The notes under the pieces were generated by a model, which was not told where the DNA came from, did not search any database, and saw nothing but the letters and a program-made list of their open reading frames with translations. DNA of 11,059 nucleotides from Candidatus Elarobacter sp. (GTDB taxonomy: Bacteria; Vulcanimicrobiota; Vulcanimicrobiia; Vulcanimicrobiales; Vulcanimicrobiaceae), in the NCBI GenBank assembly GCA_030150085.1, contig JASLGJ010000036.1, forward strand, positions 1 to 11,059. Reading direction: 5' to 3'. Below are positions 1 through 6,627 of the stretch, in pieces. The translations under genes and the position numbers were made by a program. Every line of letters starts with the position of its first letter. The first letter of the stretch is position 1.

Positions 1-696
1 GCCGACGACCTCGCCGCGGCCGGCAAGCGGGCCGGGCGGCTCGTCCTGGCCCTGGAGTGCGAGGACGGCGAGACGCGCGAGCTGAGCACCCGCGTCGCGC
101 AGCCGACCGCGGTCCCGGCGACCCTGTTCGAGCTGCTGCGCGCGCGCCTGGAAGGCGTGGTGCTGACCTCGCCGGTCGGCGGCCTGCGGCTGGCGGCCGA
201 GGAGCTGGCCGGCGGGGCCGTGCCGCTCTCGCTGTTCGCCGCGGGCGACCCCGACCCCGACGCGCTGGGGGTCGTGCTGGCCCGCCTGGACGCGGCGCTG
301 GGCGAGGGCAAGGCCCTGCGCGCGCGGGTTCTCGACGGCCCGCGGCTGGAGCGGCGCTTCGCGTTCGAGCCGTTCACCGTCGAGACGCTGGCGGCGAAAG
401 GGCCGCTGCCCGAGCCCCCGCCGCTGCCGGAGACCGGCACGCTGCAGCTGCGCCTGATCGAGCCGCGCCCGGTCGAGGTGCGGATCGCGGACGGCGCGCC
501 GCGGCTGGTCGGCTCGCCGCCCCAGGCCGTGGTCGAGCTGGCCGGGCCGTGGCGGGTCGAGGAAGGCTGGTGGGCGCGCGCGACCGGCGGCGCGCCGCTG
601 TCGCGCGACGAGTACGACGTCTGGCTCGACGACGGCTCGCTGCTGCGCATCGCGCGCGAAGCGGATGCCTGGAGCGTCCGCGGCGTCTACGACTGA
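1..696 (+). CDS. imuB: ImuB-like Y-family DNA polymerase, C-terminal part (5' truncated by window edge)
   Basis: The frame is open from base 1 to a TGA at 694-696 and shows 231 residues, so the N-terminal catalytic palm/fingers lie outside the window. What remains fits the little-finger region (about residues 1-130) followed by the C-terminal extension of ImuB-type proteins. That extension includes a proline-rich linker (137-144), a GPWR motif followed by GWW (182-191), and a terminal RDEYDVWLDDG segment ending in RGVYD. In the known family, ImuB is a catalytically dead Y-family protein that recruits ImuA and the error-prone polymerase DnaE2/ImuC to the beta clamp during damage-induced mutagenesis. 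Catalytic residues are not in view, so active versus inactive polymerase cannot be judged. The gene ends 21 bases before the stop of a convergent synthetase gene, so no dnaE2 follows directly. A DinB-type polymerase is less likely because of the GPWR/RDEYDVW tail. Confidence 0.8.
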   Translation, partial: ADDLAAAGKRAGRLVLALECEDGETRELSTRVAQPTAVPATLFELLRARLEGVVLTSPVGGLRLAAEELAGGAVPLSLFAAGDPDPDALGVVLARLDAALGEGKALRARVLDGPRLERRFAFEPFTVETLAAKGPLPEPPPLPETGTLQLRLIEPRPVEVRIADGAPRLVGSPPQAVVELAGPWRVEEGWWARATGGAPLSRDEYDVWLDDGSLLRIAREADAWSVRGVYD

Positions 697-717
697 GCGA
701 GCCGGGCCCGAGCCGCG

Positions 718-2376
718 TCAGGAGTACGTGGCGCGGAGCTGCCGCTTGAGCAGCTTGCCCGCGGTGTTGCGCGGCAGCGCGTCGGTGAAGATGATCCGCT
801 TGGGCACCTTGAACGGGGCCAGCGAGGCGCGGGCGTGGGCGAGTAGCTCGGCCTCCTCGGCGCGCGCGCCGGGGCGCAGCACGACCACCGCCGCGATGGC
901 CTCGACCCAGCGCTCGTCGGGCAGCGCGATCACCGCCGCCTCGTACACCGCCGGGTGGGTGAAGAGCGTCTCCTCGATCTCGCGGCTCGACACCACGATC
1001 CCGCCGGTGTTGATGACGTCCTTGAGCCGGTCCACCACGTAGAGATAGCCGGCCTCGTCGCGATAGCCCACGTCGCCGCTGTGGAACCAGCCGCCCGCGA
1101 ACGCCGCCGCCGTCTCCTCGGGCTTGTTCCAGTACTCGGTCAGCAGCTGCGGCGAGCGGTGCACGATCTCGCCGTTCACGCCGGGCGGCACGTCGCGCAT
1201 GTCCTCGTCGACCACGCGCGTCTCGACGTTGAGGATCGGGCGCCCGGCCGAGGCGGGCCGCTCGTCGTGCTCCTCGGGGCGCAGCACGGTCGCGAGCGGG
1301 CCGATCTCGCTCTGGCCGTAGAGGTTCCACGCGCCCGCCGCGGGCAGCCGGCGGCGCAGCTCCTCCAGCACCGGCACCGGCATGATCGAGGCGCCGTAGT
1401 ACACTTTGCGCAGGCTGCTCAAGTCGCGCCGGTCGAAGTCGGGGTGCCGCAGCAGGCTGATCCAGACCGTGGGCGGGGCGAAGAACGAGGTGATGCGGTG
1501 CTCCTCGATCAGGCGCAGCACGGTCGCCGGCTCGGGCGCCTCGATCAGCACCGAGGTCGCGCCCAGCAGCAGGTGCGGCATCAGGATGACGTGCATCTGC
1601 GCGCTGTGGTAGAGCGGCAGCGCGTCCAGCGAGCGGTCCGCCGCCGCGAGCTCGGCGCTGGCGATGCAGCTCGCGTAGTGGGCGAGCAGCGCGCCGTGCG
1701 TCATCACCGCGCCCTTCGGTTCCGCGGTCGTGCCCGAGGTGTAGAGGATCTGCGCGACCGGGTGCGCGTAGCGCGCATCGAGCGCGGAGGCGTCCGCGCT
1801 CTCGTCGAGCGCGGTGGCGAGCACGTCGAACGCGGCGCTCGCGTTCGCATCGCTCGCGTTCGTACCGTTCGCGTTCGCACCGTTCGCGTTCGCACCGTTC
1901 GCGCTCGCACCGACCGCAGCACCACCCGAACCTACGCCGGCGCCAGCGCCGGCGAAGCGCGCGTGCAGCGCGACGCGCGCGCAGTCCTCGCTGGCCGCCA
2001 CGTTGGGCGCGAGCGCGGCGTCGCAGACCAGCGCCGAGGCGCCGGACTGGCGCACGATGTAGCCCAGCTCGCCCGCGGTCAGCGCGTAGTTGACCGGAAC
2101 GTGCACGAGCCCGGCGCGCAGGCAGGCCAGCCAGGTGAGCAGATAGGCGTCGGAGTTGCGGCCGTACGCGGCGACGCGCTGGCCCGGCTCCAGCCCGGCT
2201 TGCGCGAAGCGGCGCGCGACGCGGTTCGCGCCCGCGTCGAGCGCGGCGTAGGTCCAGCTCCGCTCGGCGAAGCGCAGCGCGACGCGCTCGGGATCGCGCC
2301 GCGCGGAGCGGCGCAGCGCGTCGGCGATGGACTCGCGGCGGGCCAGGGCGATGGCGGTGTCCGGTTCGGTCGTCAT
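718..2376 (-). CDS. AMP-forming acyl-CoA synthetase (FadD-like)
   Basis: This 552-residue member of the ANL adenylating family would activate a carboxylic acid with ATP to an acyl-adenylate and then an acyl-CoA thioester in the cytoplasm. The phosphate-binding loop YTSGTTAEPKG is at 212-222, the aromatic/adenine motif NLYGQSE at 351-357, the SGD motif at 433-435 with the hinge region DRLKD at 449-453, and the catalytic lysine of the C-terminal lid at K541 (NTAGKLLKRQL). INTGGIVVSSREIEE replaces the commoner GGENIYPAEVE, as in FadD-type rather than acetyl-CoA synthetases. The ATG is supported by AAGGAG at 2382-2387, five bases upstream. Residues 156-180 are five tandem pentapeptides inserted before the P-loop. 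Chain length and type of substrate cannot be told. It is the last gene of the minus-strand run and could be read through from alaS or from its own promoter in the 73-base gap. Confidence 0.88.
   Translation of the reverse strand: MTTEPDTAIALARRESIADALRRSARRDPERVALRFAERSWTYAALDAGANRVARRFAQAGLEPGQRVAAYGRNSDAYLLTWLACLRAGLVHVPVNYALTAGELGYIVRQSGASALVCDAALAPNVAASEDCARVALHARFAGAGAGVGSGGAAVGASANGANANGANANGTNASDANASAAFDVLATALDESADASALDARYAHPVAQILYTSGTTAEPKGAVMTHGALLAHYASCIASAELAAADRSLDALPLYHSAQMHVILMPHLLLGATSVLIEAPEPATVLRLIEEHRITSFFAPPTVWISLLRHPDFDRRDLSSLRKVYYGASIMPVPVLEELRRRLPAAGAWNLYGQSEIGPLATVLRPEEHDERPASAGRPILNVETRVVDEDMRDVPPGVNGEIVHRSPQLLTEYWNKPEETAAAFAGGWFHSGDVGYRDEAGYLYVVDRLKDVINTGGIVVSSREIEETLFTHPAVYEAAVIALPDERWVEAIAAVVVLRPGARAEEAELLAHARASLAPFKVPKRIIFTDALPRNTAGKLLKRQLRATYS
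1837..1911 (-). repeat. Five tandem 15-bp units inside the acyl-CoA synthetase gene
   Basis: Units start at 1837, 1852, 1867, 1882 and 1897. Units 3 and 4 are identical (gttcgcgttcgcacc on the plus strand) and the others differ from them by one to three bases. On the coding strand each unit gives a pentapeptide: GASAN, GANAN, GANAN, GTNAS, DANAS (residues 156-180). The period is a multiple of three, so copy-number change keeps the frame. Flanking residues 140-155 are also Gly/Ala-rich, which suggests a flexible surface loop. The array sits between the N-terminal part of the adenylating domain and its P-loop. Confidence 0.93.
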
Positions 2377-2394
2377 GGCGGCTCCTTCGCTCGG

Positions 2395-2418
2395 GGCGGA
2401 CGGAATCAGGCGGACGGA
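2395..2418. repeat. 10-bp direct repeat in the acyl-CoA synthetase upstream region
   Basis: The decamer ggcggacgga occurs at 2395-2404 and again at 2409-2418, a 14-base period separated by atca. It lies in the 73-base gap 2377-2449, just upstream of the AAGGAG ribosome binding site of the synthetase. A regulator-binding site is possible, but the period is not one helical turn and no inverted symmetry is seen. Nothing else recognisable, including a clear terminator, was found in this gap. Confidence 0.45.
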
Positions 2419-2449
2419 TCGGTACGTGGGGCCGGATCGGGCAGCACGG

Positions 2450-3214
2450 TCAGGGCAGGACGGGCGGGGCGCTGGGCAGCGCCCGCGGCAGGGCGAACGT
2501 GGACGGCGGAAGCGACGGCGGGAAGCGCCAGCGCGAGAAGCCGAGCTGCTCGCGATCCGTGCCGCCGGATGCGCGCACCGACGCGTTCGCGCGGTTGGCG
2601 ACCCACCAGCGGTCGTGCTTGGTGAAGCTCACGCTGCCGCGCCCGCCGTGGGCGCGGGTCGCGAAGGCGACCGTGCCGGGCAGGAACGTCACCCCGTCGA
2701 CGGTCAGCTCGGTGAAGGCGAACGGGCCCGGCTTCTTGGGCACCAGGCGGAAGACGTAGTCGAAGTGGTGCGCCGCCTTGCGCGGCCCGGCGTAGGCGAA
2801 GGCGTACTGCGCGGGCTTGGGCGCCAGCGCCGCCACGCCGTAGCGGTAGGGCCGGTTGCGGAAGATGCGCACCTGCGGGCGCGTCAGGCGCGTGCCGTTG
2901 ACCGCGATCGTCTCGTCGCGCTCGCTGCCGCCGCTGCGGAAGATGCGGTGCGTCTGCTCGAGCGTGCGCGATCCGGTCTGCTCGAGCGTGTACTCGACGG
3001 TGAACACGCGCGGCTCCTCGAGCCGCTTGAGCGCCGCGCCGTACTTCGCGAGCACCGCTTGCGGCGCCAGCGGAACGGCGGCTTGCGGGGGGCGCGAAGC
3101 CGCGGCTTGCGGGGTTCGCGCGAGAACGGCTTGCGCCGTCCGCCGGGCTGATTGGTCCGGCCCCGGCTGCGGCGAAAGCGTCGCGACGGCCGCCGCGGCG
3201 AGCAACGCGATCAC
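2450..3214 (-). CDS. Secreted protein of unknown family, coupled to alaS
   Basis: The protein has 254 residues. The chosen start is GTG at 3212-3214, which overlaps the alaS stop as GTGA and gives a hydrophobic N-terminus (VIALLAAAAVATLS) that looks like an export signal or membrane anchor, although no basic residues precede it. No ATG, GTG or TTG lies close upstream in frame. Residues 28-59 are four imperfect octapeptides (QAVLARTP, QAAASRPP, QAAVPLAP, QAVLAKYG) forming a Pro/Ala linker. The remaining ~195 residues alternate short polar and aromatic stretches typical of a beta-rich domain (KYGAALKRLEEPRVFTVEYT onward). A LolA/LolB-like lipoprotein-carrier fold is possible from this pattern, but no diagnostic motif is present and I do not assign a function. 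Translation is probably dependent on alaS, since only a weak ribosome binding site is visible. Confidence 0.68.
   Translation of the reverse strand: MIALLAAAAVATLSPQPGPDQSARRTAQAVLARTPQAAASRPPQAAVPLAPQAVLAKYGAALKRLEEPRVFTVEYTLEQTGSRTLEQTHRIFRSGGSERDETIAVNGTRLTRPQVRIFRNRPYRYGVAALAPKPAQYAFAYAGPRKAAHHFDYVFRLVPKKPGPFAFTELTVDGVTFLPGTVAFATRAHGGRGSVSFTKHDRWWVANRANASVRASGGTDREQLGFSRWRFPPSLPPSTFALPRALPSAPPVLP
3038..3133 (-). repeat. Four degenerate 24-bp (octapeptide) units in the secreted protein linker
   Basis: The units begin at residues 28, 36, 44 and 52 of the minus-strand secreted protein, each starting Gln-Ala and the first three ending in Pro. At DNA level the element gcttgcg recurs on the plus strand. 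Units one and four share QAVLA, as if the beginning of the folded domain had been duplicated backwards into the linker. Confidence 0.6.
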
Positions 3215-5838
3215 GCCGCTTTGCCGGCCGCGAGCGCCTCCCGGATCGCGGCCAGCGCCTCGTCGGCCCCGGCAACGTTCTTGCCGCCGCCCTGCGCTTG
3301 GGCCGGCGCGCCGCCGCCCTTGCCGCCCACCAGCGGCGCGGCGAGCTTGACCAGGTTGCCGGCGTGCACGCCCGACTTCACCGCGTCGTCGCTGGCGCTG
3401 ACGAACAGCGCCGCGCTCTCGCCGTCGACGCCGATCAGCGCGACGACGCCCGAGCGCAGCCGGTCGCGGATCGCGTTGCCCAGCGCGCGCACCGCGTTGG
3501 CATCGGCCTCGCGCACCACGGCCGCGACGACCCGCTTGCCGCCCAGCTCCTCGGCCCGCTCGACGTAGGTCGCGGCGTCGGCCGCGGCGAGCTGGGCCTT
3601 GACCTGCGCCATCGCCTTCTGCAGGTCGCGCACGTCGGACTGGATGCGCTCGACCCGCTCCACGATGTCCTCGGGCTTGGTCGCCAGCGACTCGGCCAGC
3701 GCCGCGATCGTGTCCTGCTGGCGCTCGACGTACGCTTCGGCGGCCTTCGAGACGACCGCCTCGATGCGCCGCACGCCGCTTCCGATCGAGGACTCGCCGA
3801 GCAGCACGAACAGGCCCAGCTCGCCGGTGGTGTGAGCGTGCGTGCCGCCGCAGAACTCCACCGAGGGACCGAACTTCACCACCCGCACCACGTCGCCGTA
3901 CTTCTCGCCCGCCATCGTGATCGCGCCGGTGCGCTTGGCCTCCTCGATCGGCAGCTCGTTCATGTCCTGGTGGTGGTCGTCGCGAATCATCTCGTTGACG
4001 CGCTGCGTCACCGCGCGCTTCTGCGCCGCGGACAGCGCGCCGCCCGGGCTGCGGAAGTCGAACCGCATGCGGTCCACGCCGACCCACGAGCCGGCCTGCT
4101 GCACCTCCTCGCCGAGCACGTCCTTGAGCGCGCGCTGCAGCAGGTGGGCCGAGGTGTGGTGGCGCCGGATCTCCGCCCGCCACTCCGGGTAGACGCTGGT
4201 CCGCACCGCGTCGCCGGGCGAGAACGAGCCCGCGGTGACGCGCCCGTGGTGCGCGATCGCCTCGCCGACGTACTGCGTGTCGGTCACCTCGAACACCCCG
4301 CCCTCGGCGGTGGCGATGCGCCCGCGGTCGCCGACCTGGCCGCCCTTCTCGGCGTAGAACGAGGTCCGGTCGAGCAGGATCTGGGCCTCGGCGCCGGCTT
4401 CGATCGGGCCCTCGACCGGCTTGCCGCCGACCAGGATGCCGTGCACGGTGCCCTCCGCTTCGAGCCCGCCGTAGCCCTCGAAGGCCGACGACAGCGTCGG
4501 CAGGTCGGTCACGCTCACCACGGCGCGCTTGGCGGCGGCGTCGGCGCGCGCGCGCTCGCGCTGCTCGCGCATGTGCTGCTCGAAACCCAGCGTGTCGACC
4601 GCGACCCCGCGCTCGGCCGCGATCTCGCGCGTCAGCTCGAACGGGAAGCCGTAGGTGTCGTGCAGCACGAACGCGTCCTGGCCCGAGATGAGCATGGTGC
4701 AGTCGCGCAGCGCCTCGTCGATCTCCGCTTCCAGCAATTCCATGCCGCGGTCGAGGGTGCGCAGGAACGCCGCCTCCTCGGTCCGCAGGGCGCGCTGCAC
4801 CTCGGGCAGCTTCGCCCGCAGCTCCGGGTAGCCGCTCGTGAGCGAGGTCACCACCGCGCCGGCCAGCTCGGCCATGAACTCGCGCGGGTAGCCCAGCAGC
4901 CGGCCGTTGCGGATCGCCCGGCGGATCAGGAAGCGCAGCACGAAGCCGCGCTCGCTGTTCGAGGGGTACACGCCGTCGGCGATCAGCATGGTGACCGCGC
5001 GCGCGTGGTCGGCGATGATGCGCCGCCGCACGAGCTGCTCGGCCGGCGGCAACGACGTCTGGCCGACCGCCGGCTGCGCCGCGACGATGTCGGCGAAGAG
5101 GTCGGTCTCGTACATCGAGGTCATGCCGTTGGCGACCGCGAGCATGCGCTCGAGGCCGGCCCCGGTGTCGATCGACTTGCGCGGCAGCTCGCTCAGCGTG
5201 CCGTCCGCGCCGCGGTTGTACTGCTGGAACACGACGTTCCAGATCTCGACGTAGCGGTCGCCCAGGTTGGGCCCGGTGTCCTCCGGTCCGGCCGCGTTCT
5301 CCGCGCCGGTGTCGTAGAAGAGCTCGCTGCACGGACCGCACGGCCCGGTCGGGCCCATGGTCCAGAAGTTGTCCTCGTCCCAGCGCGAGATGCGCGCCGG
5401 ATCCAGCCCGATCTCGTTCTCCCAGATGCGCTGCGCCTCGTCGTCCGAGGTGTGGACGGTGACGTACAGCCGGGCCGGGTCGAGCTTCATGACCTCGGTG
5501 ACGAACTCCCAGGCGAAGCGGATCGCCTCGGACTTGTAGTAGTCGCCGAACGAGAAGTTGCCCAGCATCTCGAGGAACGTGCCGTGCCGCCCGGTCCGCC
5601 CGACGTTCTCGATGTCGGACTTCGCGCCCGCCACCCGCAGGCAGCGCTGCACGGTGACCGCGCGCGGCGCCGGGGCGGGCGCGTCGCCCAGGAACACCGG
5701 GACGAACTGCTCCATCCCGGCGATGGTGAAGAGCGTGGTGCTCATCTCGTCGGGGATCAGCGAGGCCGACGGCACGTGGGCGTGGCCGTTGCGGACGAAG
5801 TAGTCGATGAAGGCTTGGCGCAGCTCTTGGGACGTCAT
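3211..5838 (-). CDS. alaS: Alanyl-tRNA synthetase
   Basis: At 875 residues this is a full-length class II alanine-tRNA ligase, charging tRNA-Ala in the cytoplasm. The catalytic domain carries the class II motif 2 region RTGRHGTFLEMLGNFSFGDY (81-100). Motif 3 lies around the SERGFVLRFLIRRAIR segment (295-310). The editing domain shows both metal-ligand pairs: H561 and H565 (HHTSAH) and C663 and H667 (CGGTH). It ends with a coiled segment (about 720-755) and a DHHA1-type C-terminal domain with the glycine-rich stretch GGKGGGAPAQAQGGGKN (838-854). RTGRHGTF departs from the commoner YTARHHTF but keeps the key R and H. The ATG at 5836-5838 has only a weak ribosome binding site (GGGA). The TGA at 3211-3213 overlaps the GTG of the next gene. 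No regulatory gene is adjacent; a dyad lies in the leader. Confidence 0.97.
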   Translation of the reverse strand: MTSQELRQAFIDYFVRNGHAHVPSASLIPDEMSTTLFTIAGMEQFVPVFLGDAPAPAPRAVTVQRCLRVAGAKSDIENVGRTGRHGTFLEMLGNFSFGDYYKSEAIRFAWEFVTEVMKLDPARLYVTVHTSDDEAQRIWENEIGLDPARISRWDEDNFWTMGPTGPCGPCSELFYDTGAENAAGPEDTGPNLGDRYVEIWNVVFQQYNRGADGTLSELPRKSIDTGAGLERMLAVANGMTSMYETDLFADIVAAQPAVGQTSLPPAEQLVRRRIIADHARAVTMLIADGVYPSNSERGFVLRFLIRRAIRNGRLLGYPREFMAELAGAVVTSLTSGYPELRAKLPEVQRALRTEEAAFLRTLDRGMELLEAEIDEALRDCTMLISGQDAFVLHDTYGFPFELTREIAAERGVAVDTLGFEQHMREQRERARADAAAKRAVVSVTDLPTLSSAFEGYGGLEAEGTVHGILVGGKPVEGPIEAGAEAQILLDRTSFYAEKGGQVGDRGRIATAEGGVFEVTDTQYVGEAIAHHGRVTAGSFSPGDAVRTSVYPEWRAEIRRHHTSAHLLQRALKDVLGEEVQQAGSWVGVDRMRFDFRSPGGALSAAQKRAVTQRVNEMIRDDHHQDMNELPIEEAKRTGAITMAGEKYGDVVRVVKFGPSVEFCGGTHAHTTGELGLFVLLGESSIGSGVRRIEAVVSKAAEAYVERQQDTIAALAESLATKPEDIVERVERIQSDVRDLQKAMAQVKAQLAAADAATYVERAEELGGKRVVAAVVREADANAVRALGNAIRDRLRSGVVALIGVDGESAALFVSASDDAVKSGVHAGNLVKLAAPLVGGKGGGAPAQAQGGGKNVAGADEALAAIREALAAGKAA

Positions 5839-5865
5839 GGGCGATCCCAGGGGTTCGCTAGGACC

Positions 5866-5890
5866 CGACTCGACACCTTAAGCCGAGTCG
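5866..5890. other. Perfect 7-bp inverted repeat in the alaS leader
   Basis: The arm cgactcg (5866-5872) and its exact complement cgagtcg (5884-5890) flank an 11-base AT-richer centre containing cttaag. It lies in the 77-base gap between the upstream secreted-protein gene and alaS. In the minus-strand transcript the hairpin would be 27 bases before the alaS start. There is no T-tract, so it is a poor intrinsic terminator. It could be an operator or a leader structure. No T-box or other known riboswitch consensus was recognised. Confidence 0.4.
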
Positions 5891-5915
5891 TCGAATCAGC
5901 GGGTGGATCGGCCGC

Positions 5916-6557
5916 CTACTGCAGGCGGTACATCAGCTGCGCGTGAGCGGTGATGCCGGGCTGGCCGGGGTCGGTGCCGTGCGCGGCGCCGTCGCTGTGG
6001 TAGATCACCACGATCGTGCTGCCGGGCAGGAGCGGGGCGTTCAGGGTGAGCTGCATGGCCGCGTTGCCCTGGGCGTCGGCGGTGAAGGTCGTGCGGGCGC
6101 CGGTCGCGTCCAGCGGGGCGAAGGCGGCGCCCGCCGCGCCGCGCCGCTCGAACACCGAGTAGACCCCGCCCGGGTTCAGCCCGGCGAAGCCCATCGCGAC
6201 CTGCGGCTTGCTCGAGGCGGGGTCGTAGACCACCGTCCCGCGGGCCCCGAACCAGGCCCCCAGGTTGAAGCCCAGCGCCTTGCCCTGGGCGTTGAAGGCC
6301 GGCATGACCGGGTCGTCGGTCATCAGCGCCGGGCGCAGGCCGGCGGCGTGGGCGATGCCCTGCGCGCCGGTCACCGCCGCCGCGCCGGGCTGCTGGACGA
6401 AGACCTGCGGGTCGGCGAACTGGTCGGCGCGCGCCTCCAGCGCGGCTTGCTCGGCCCCGGTCACGAAGGCGTGCGTGACGTACGCCGCCGAGGCGGGCCC
6501 GGGGAAGACGGCGCCGACGAGCGCCGCGGCGATGCTGGCGAGCACGAACGATCTCAT
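5916..6557 (-). CDS. Exported protein of unknown family
   Basis: The 213-residue product begins with a textbook Sec signal: MR, a hydrophobic core (about 4-18) and a probable AXA cleavage after PASA at residue 24. The mature protein has an N-terminal half without recognised motifs and a C-terminal ~110-residue segment (from about 108) whose Gly-, Asn- and aromatic-rich strands suggest one beta-sandwich domain. That domain ends with YHSDGAAHG at 186-194 and ITAHAQLMY (202-210). Three histidines (H187, H193, H205) cluster near the end, and there is no cysteine. I do not recognise the family and assign no function. It has only a weak ribosome binding site. It lies 70 bases downstream of the sigma-factor gene, past a strong stem-loop, so it is probably its own transcription unit, though read-through from the stress operon is possible. 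Confidence 0.72.
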   Translation of the reverse strand: MRSFVLASIAAALVGAVFPGPASAAYVTHAFVTGAEQAALEARADQFADPQVFVQQPGAAAVTGAQGIAHAAGLRPALMTDDPVMPAFNAQGKALGFNLGAWFGARGTVVYDPASSKPQVAMGFAGLNPGGVYSVFERRGAAGAAFAPLDATGARTTFTADAQGNAAMQLTLNAPLLPGSTIVVIYHSDGAAHGTDPGQPGITAHAQLMYRLQ

Positions 6558-6581
6558 CGTTCCGAGCTTTACCAGGATCGC

Positions 6582-6605
6582 GCCCGGTCGTAACGCCGAC
6601 CGGGC
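6582..6605. terminator. 9-bp stem-loop after the sigma factor operon (candidate terminator)
   Basis: The arms gcccggtcg (6582-6590) and cgaccgggc (6597-6605) pair perfectly around a 6-base loop, in the 70-base gap between the sigma-factor stop and the next minus-strand gene. The position suits an end-of-operon hairpin. No run of T follows on either strand, so intrinsic termination is uncertain and the structure might instead protect the 3' end of the mRNA. Confidence 0.5.
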
Positions 6606-6627
6606 CGACGGCCCAAGCCCCGCTGGG

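Noticed and set aside
57..749. Plus-strand open frame overlapping the ImuB end in another frame
   Set aside because: It is an Arg/Ala/Gly-rich shadow; the adjacent frame has clear ImuB tail motifs and a fitting stop.
1837..1911. CRISPR-like array
   Set aside because: The units are contiguous 15-mers with no spacers, and they are in frame inside a coding gene.
3215..5341. Upstream in-frame extension of the secreted protein gene through alaS
   Set aside because: The frame is open only because of base composition. The product is low-complexity Arg/Gly-rich sequence, and real protein character begins at the GTG at 3214.
5839..5915. T-box riboswitch before alaS
   Set aside because: The gap is too short and lacks the T-box antiterminator sequence and a downstream terminator with a T-run.
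3298..5946. Very long open frame on the plus strand opposite alaS
   Set aside because: It mirrors the alaS codons in very GC-rich DNA and gives an Arg/Ala/Gly-rich product with no recognisable domain. alaS on the other strand is unambiguous.
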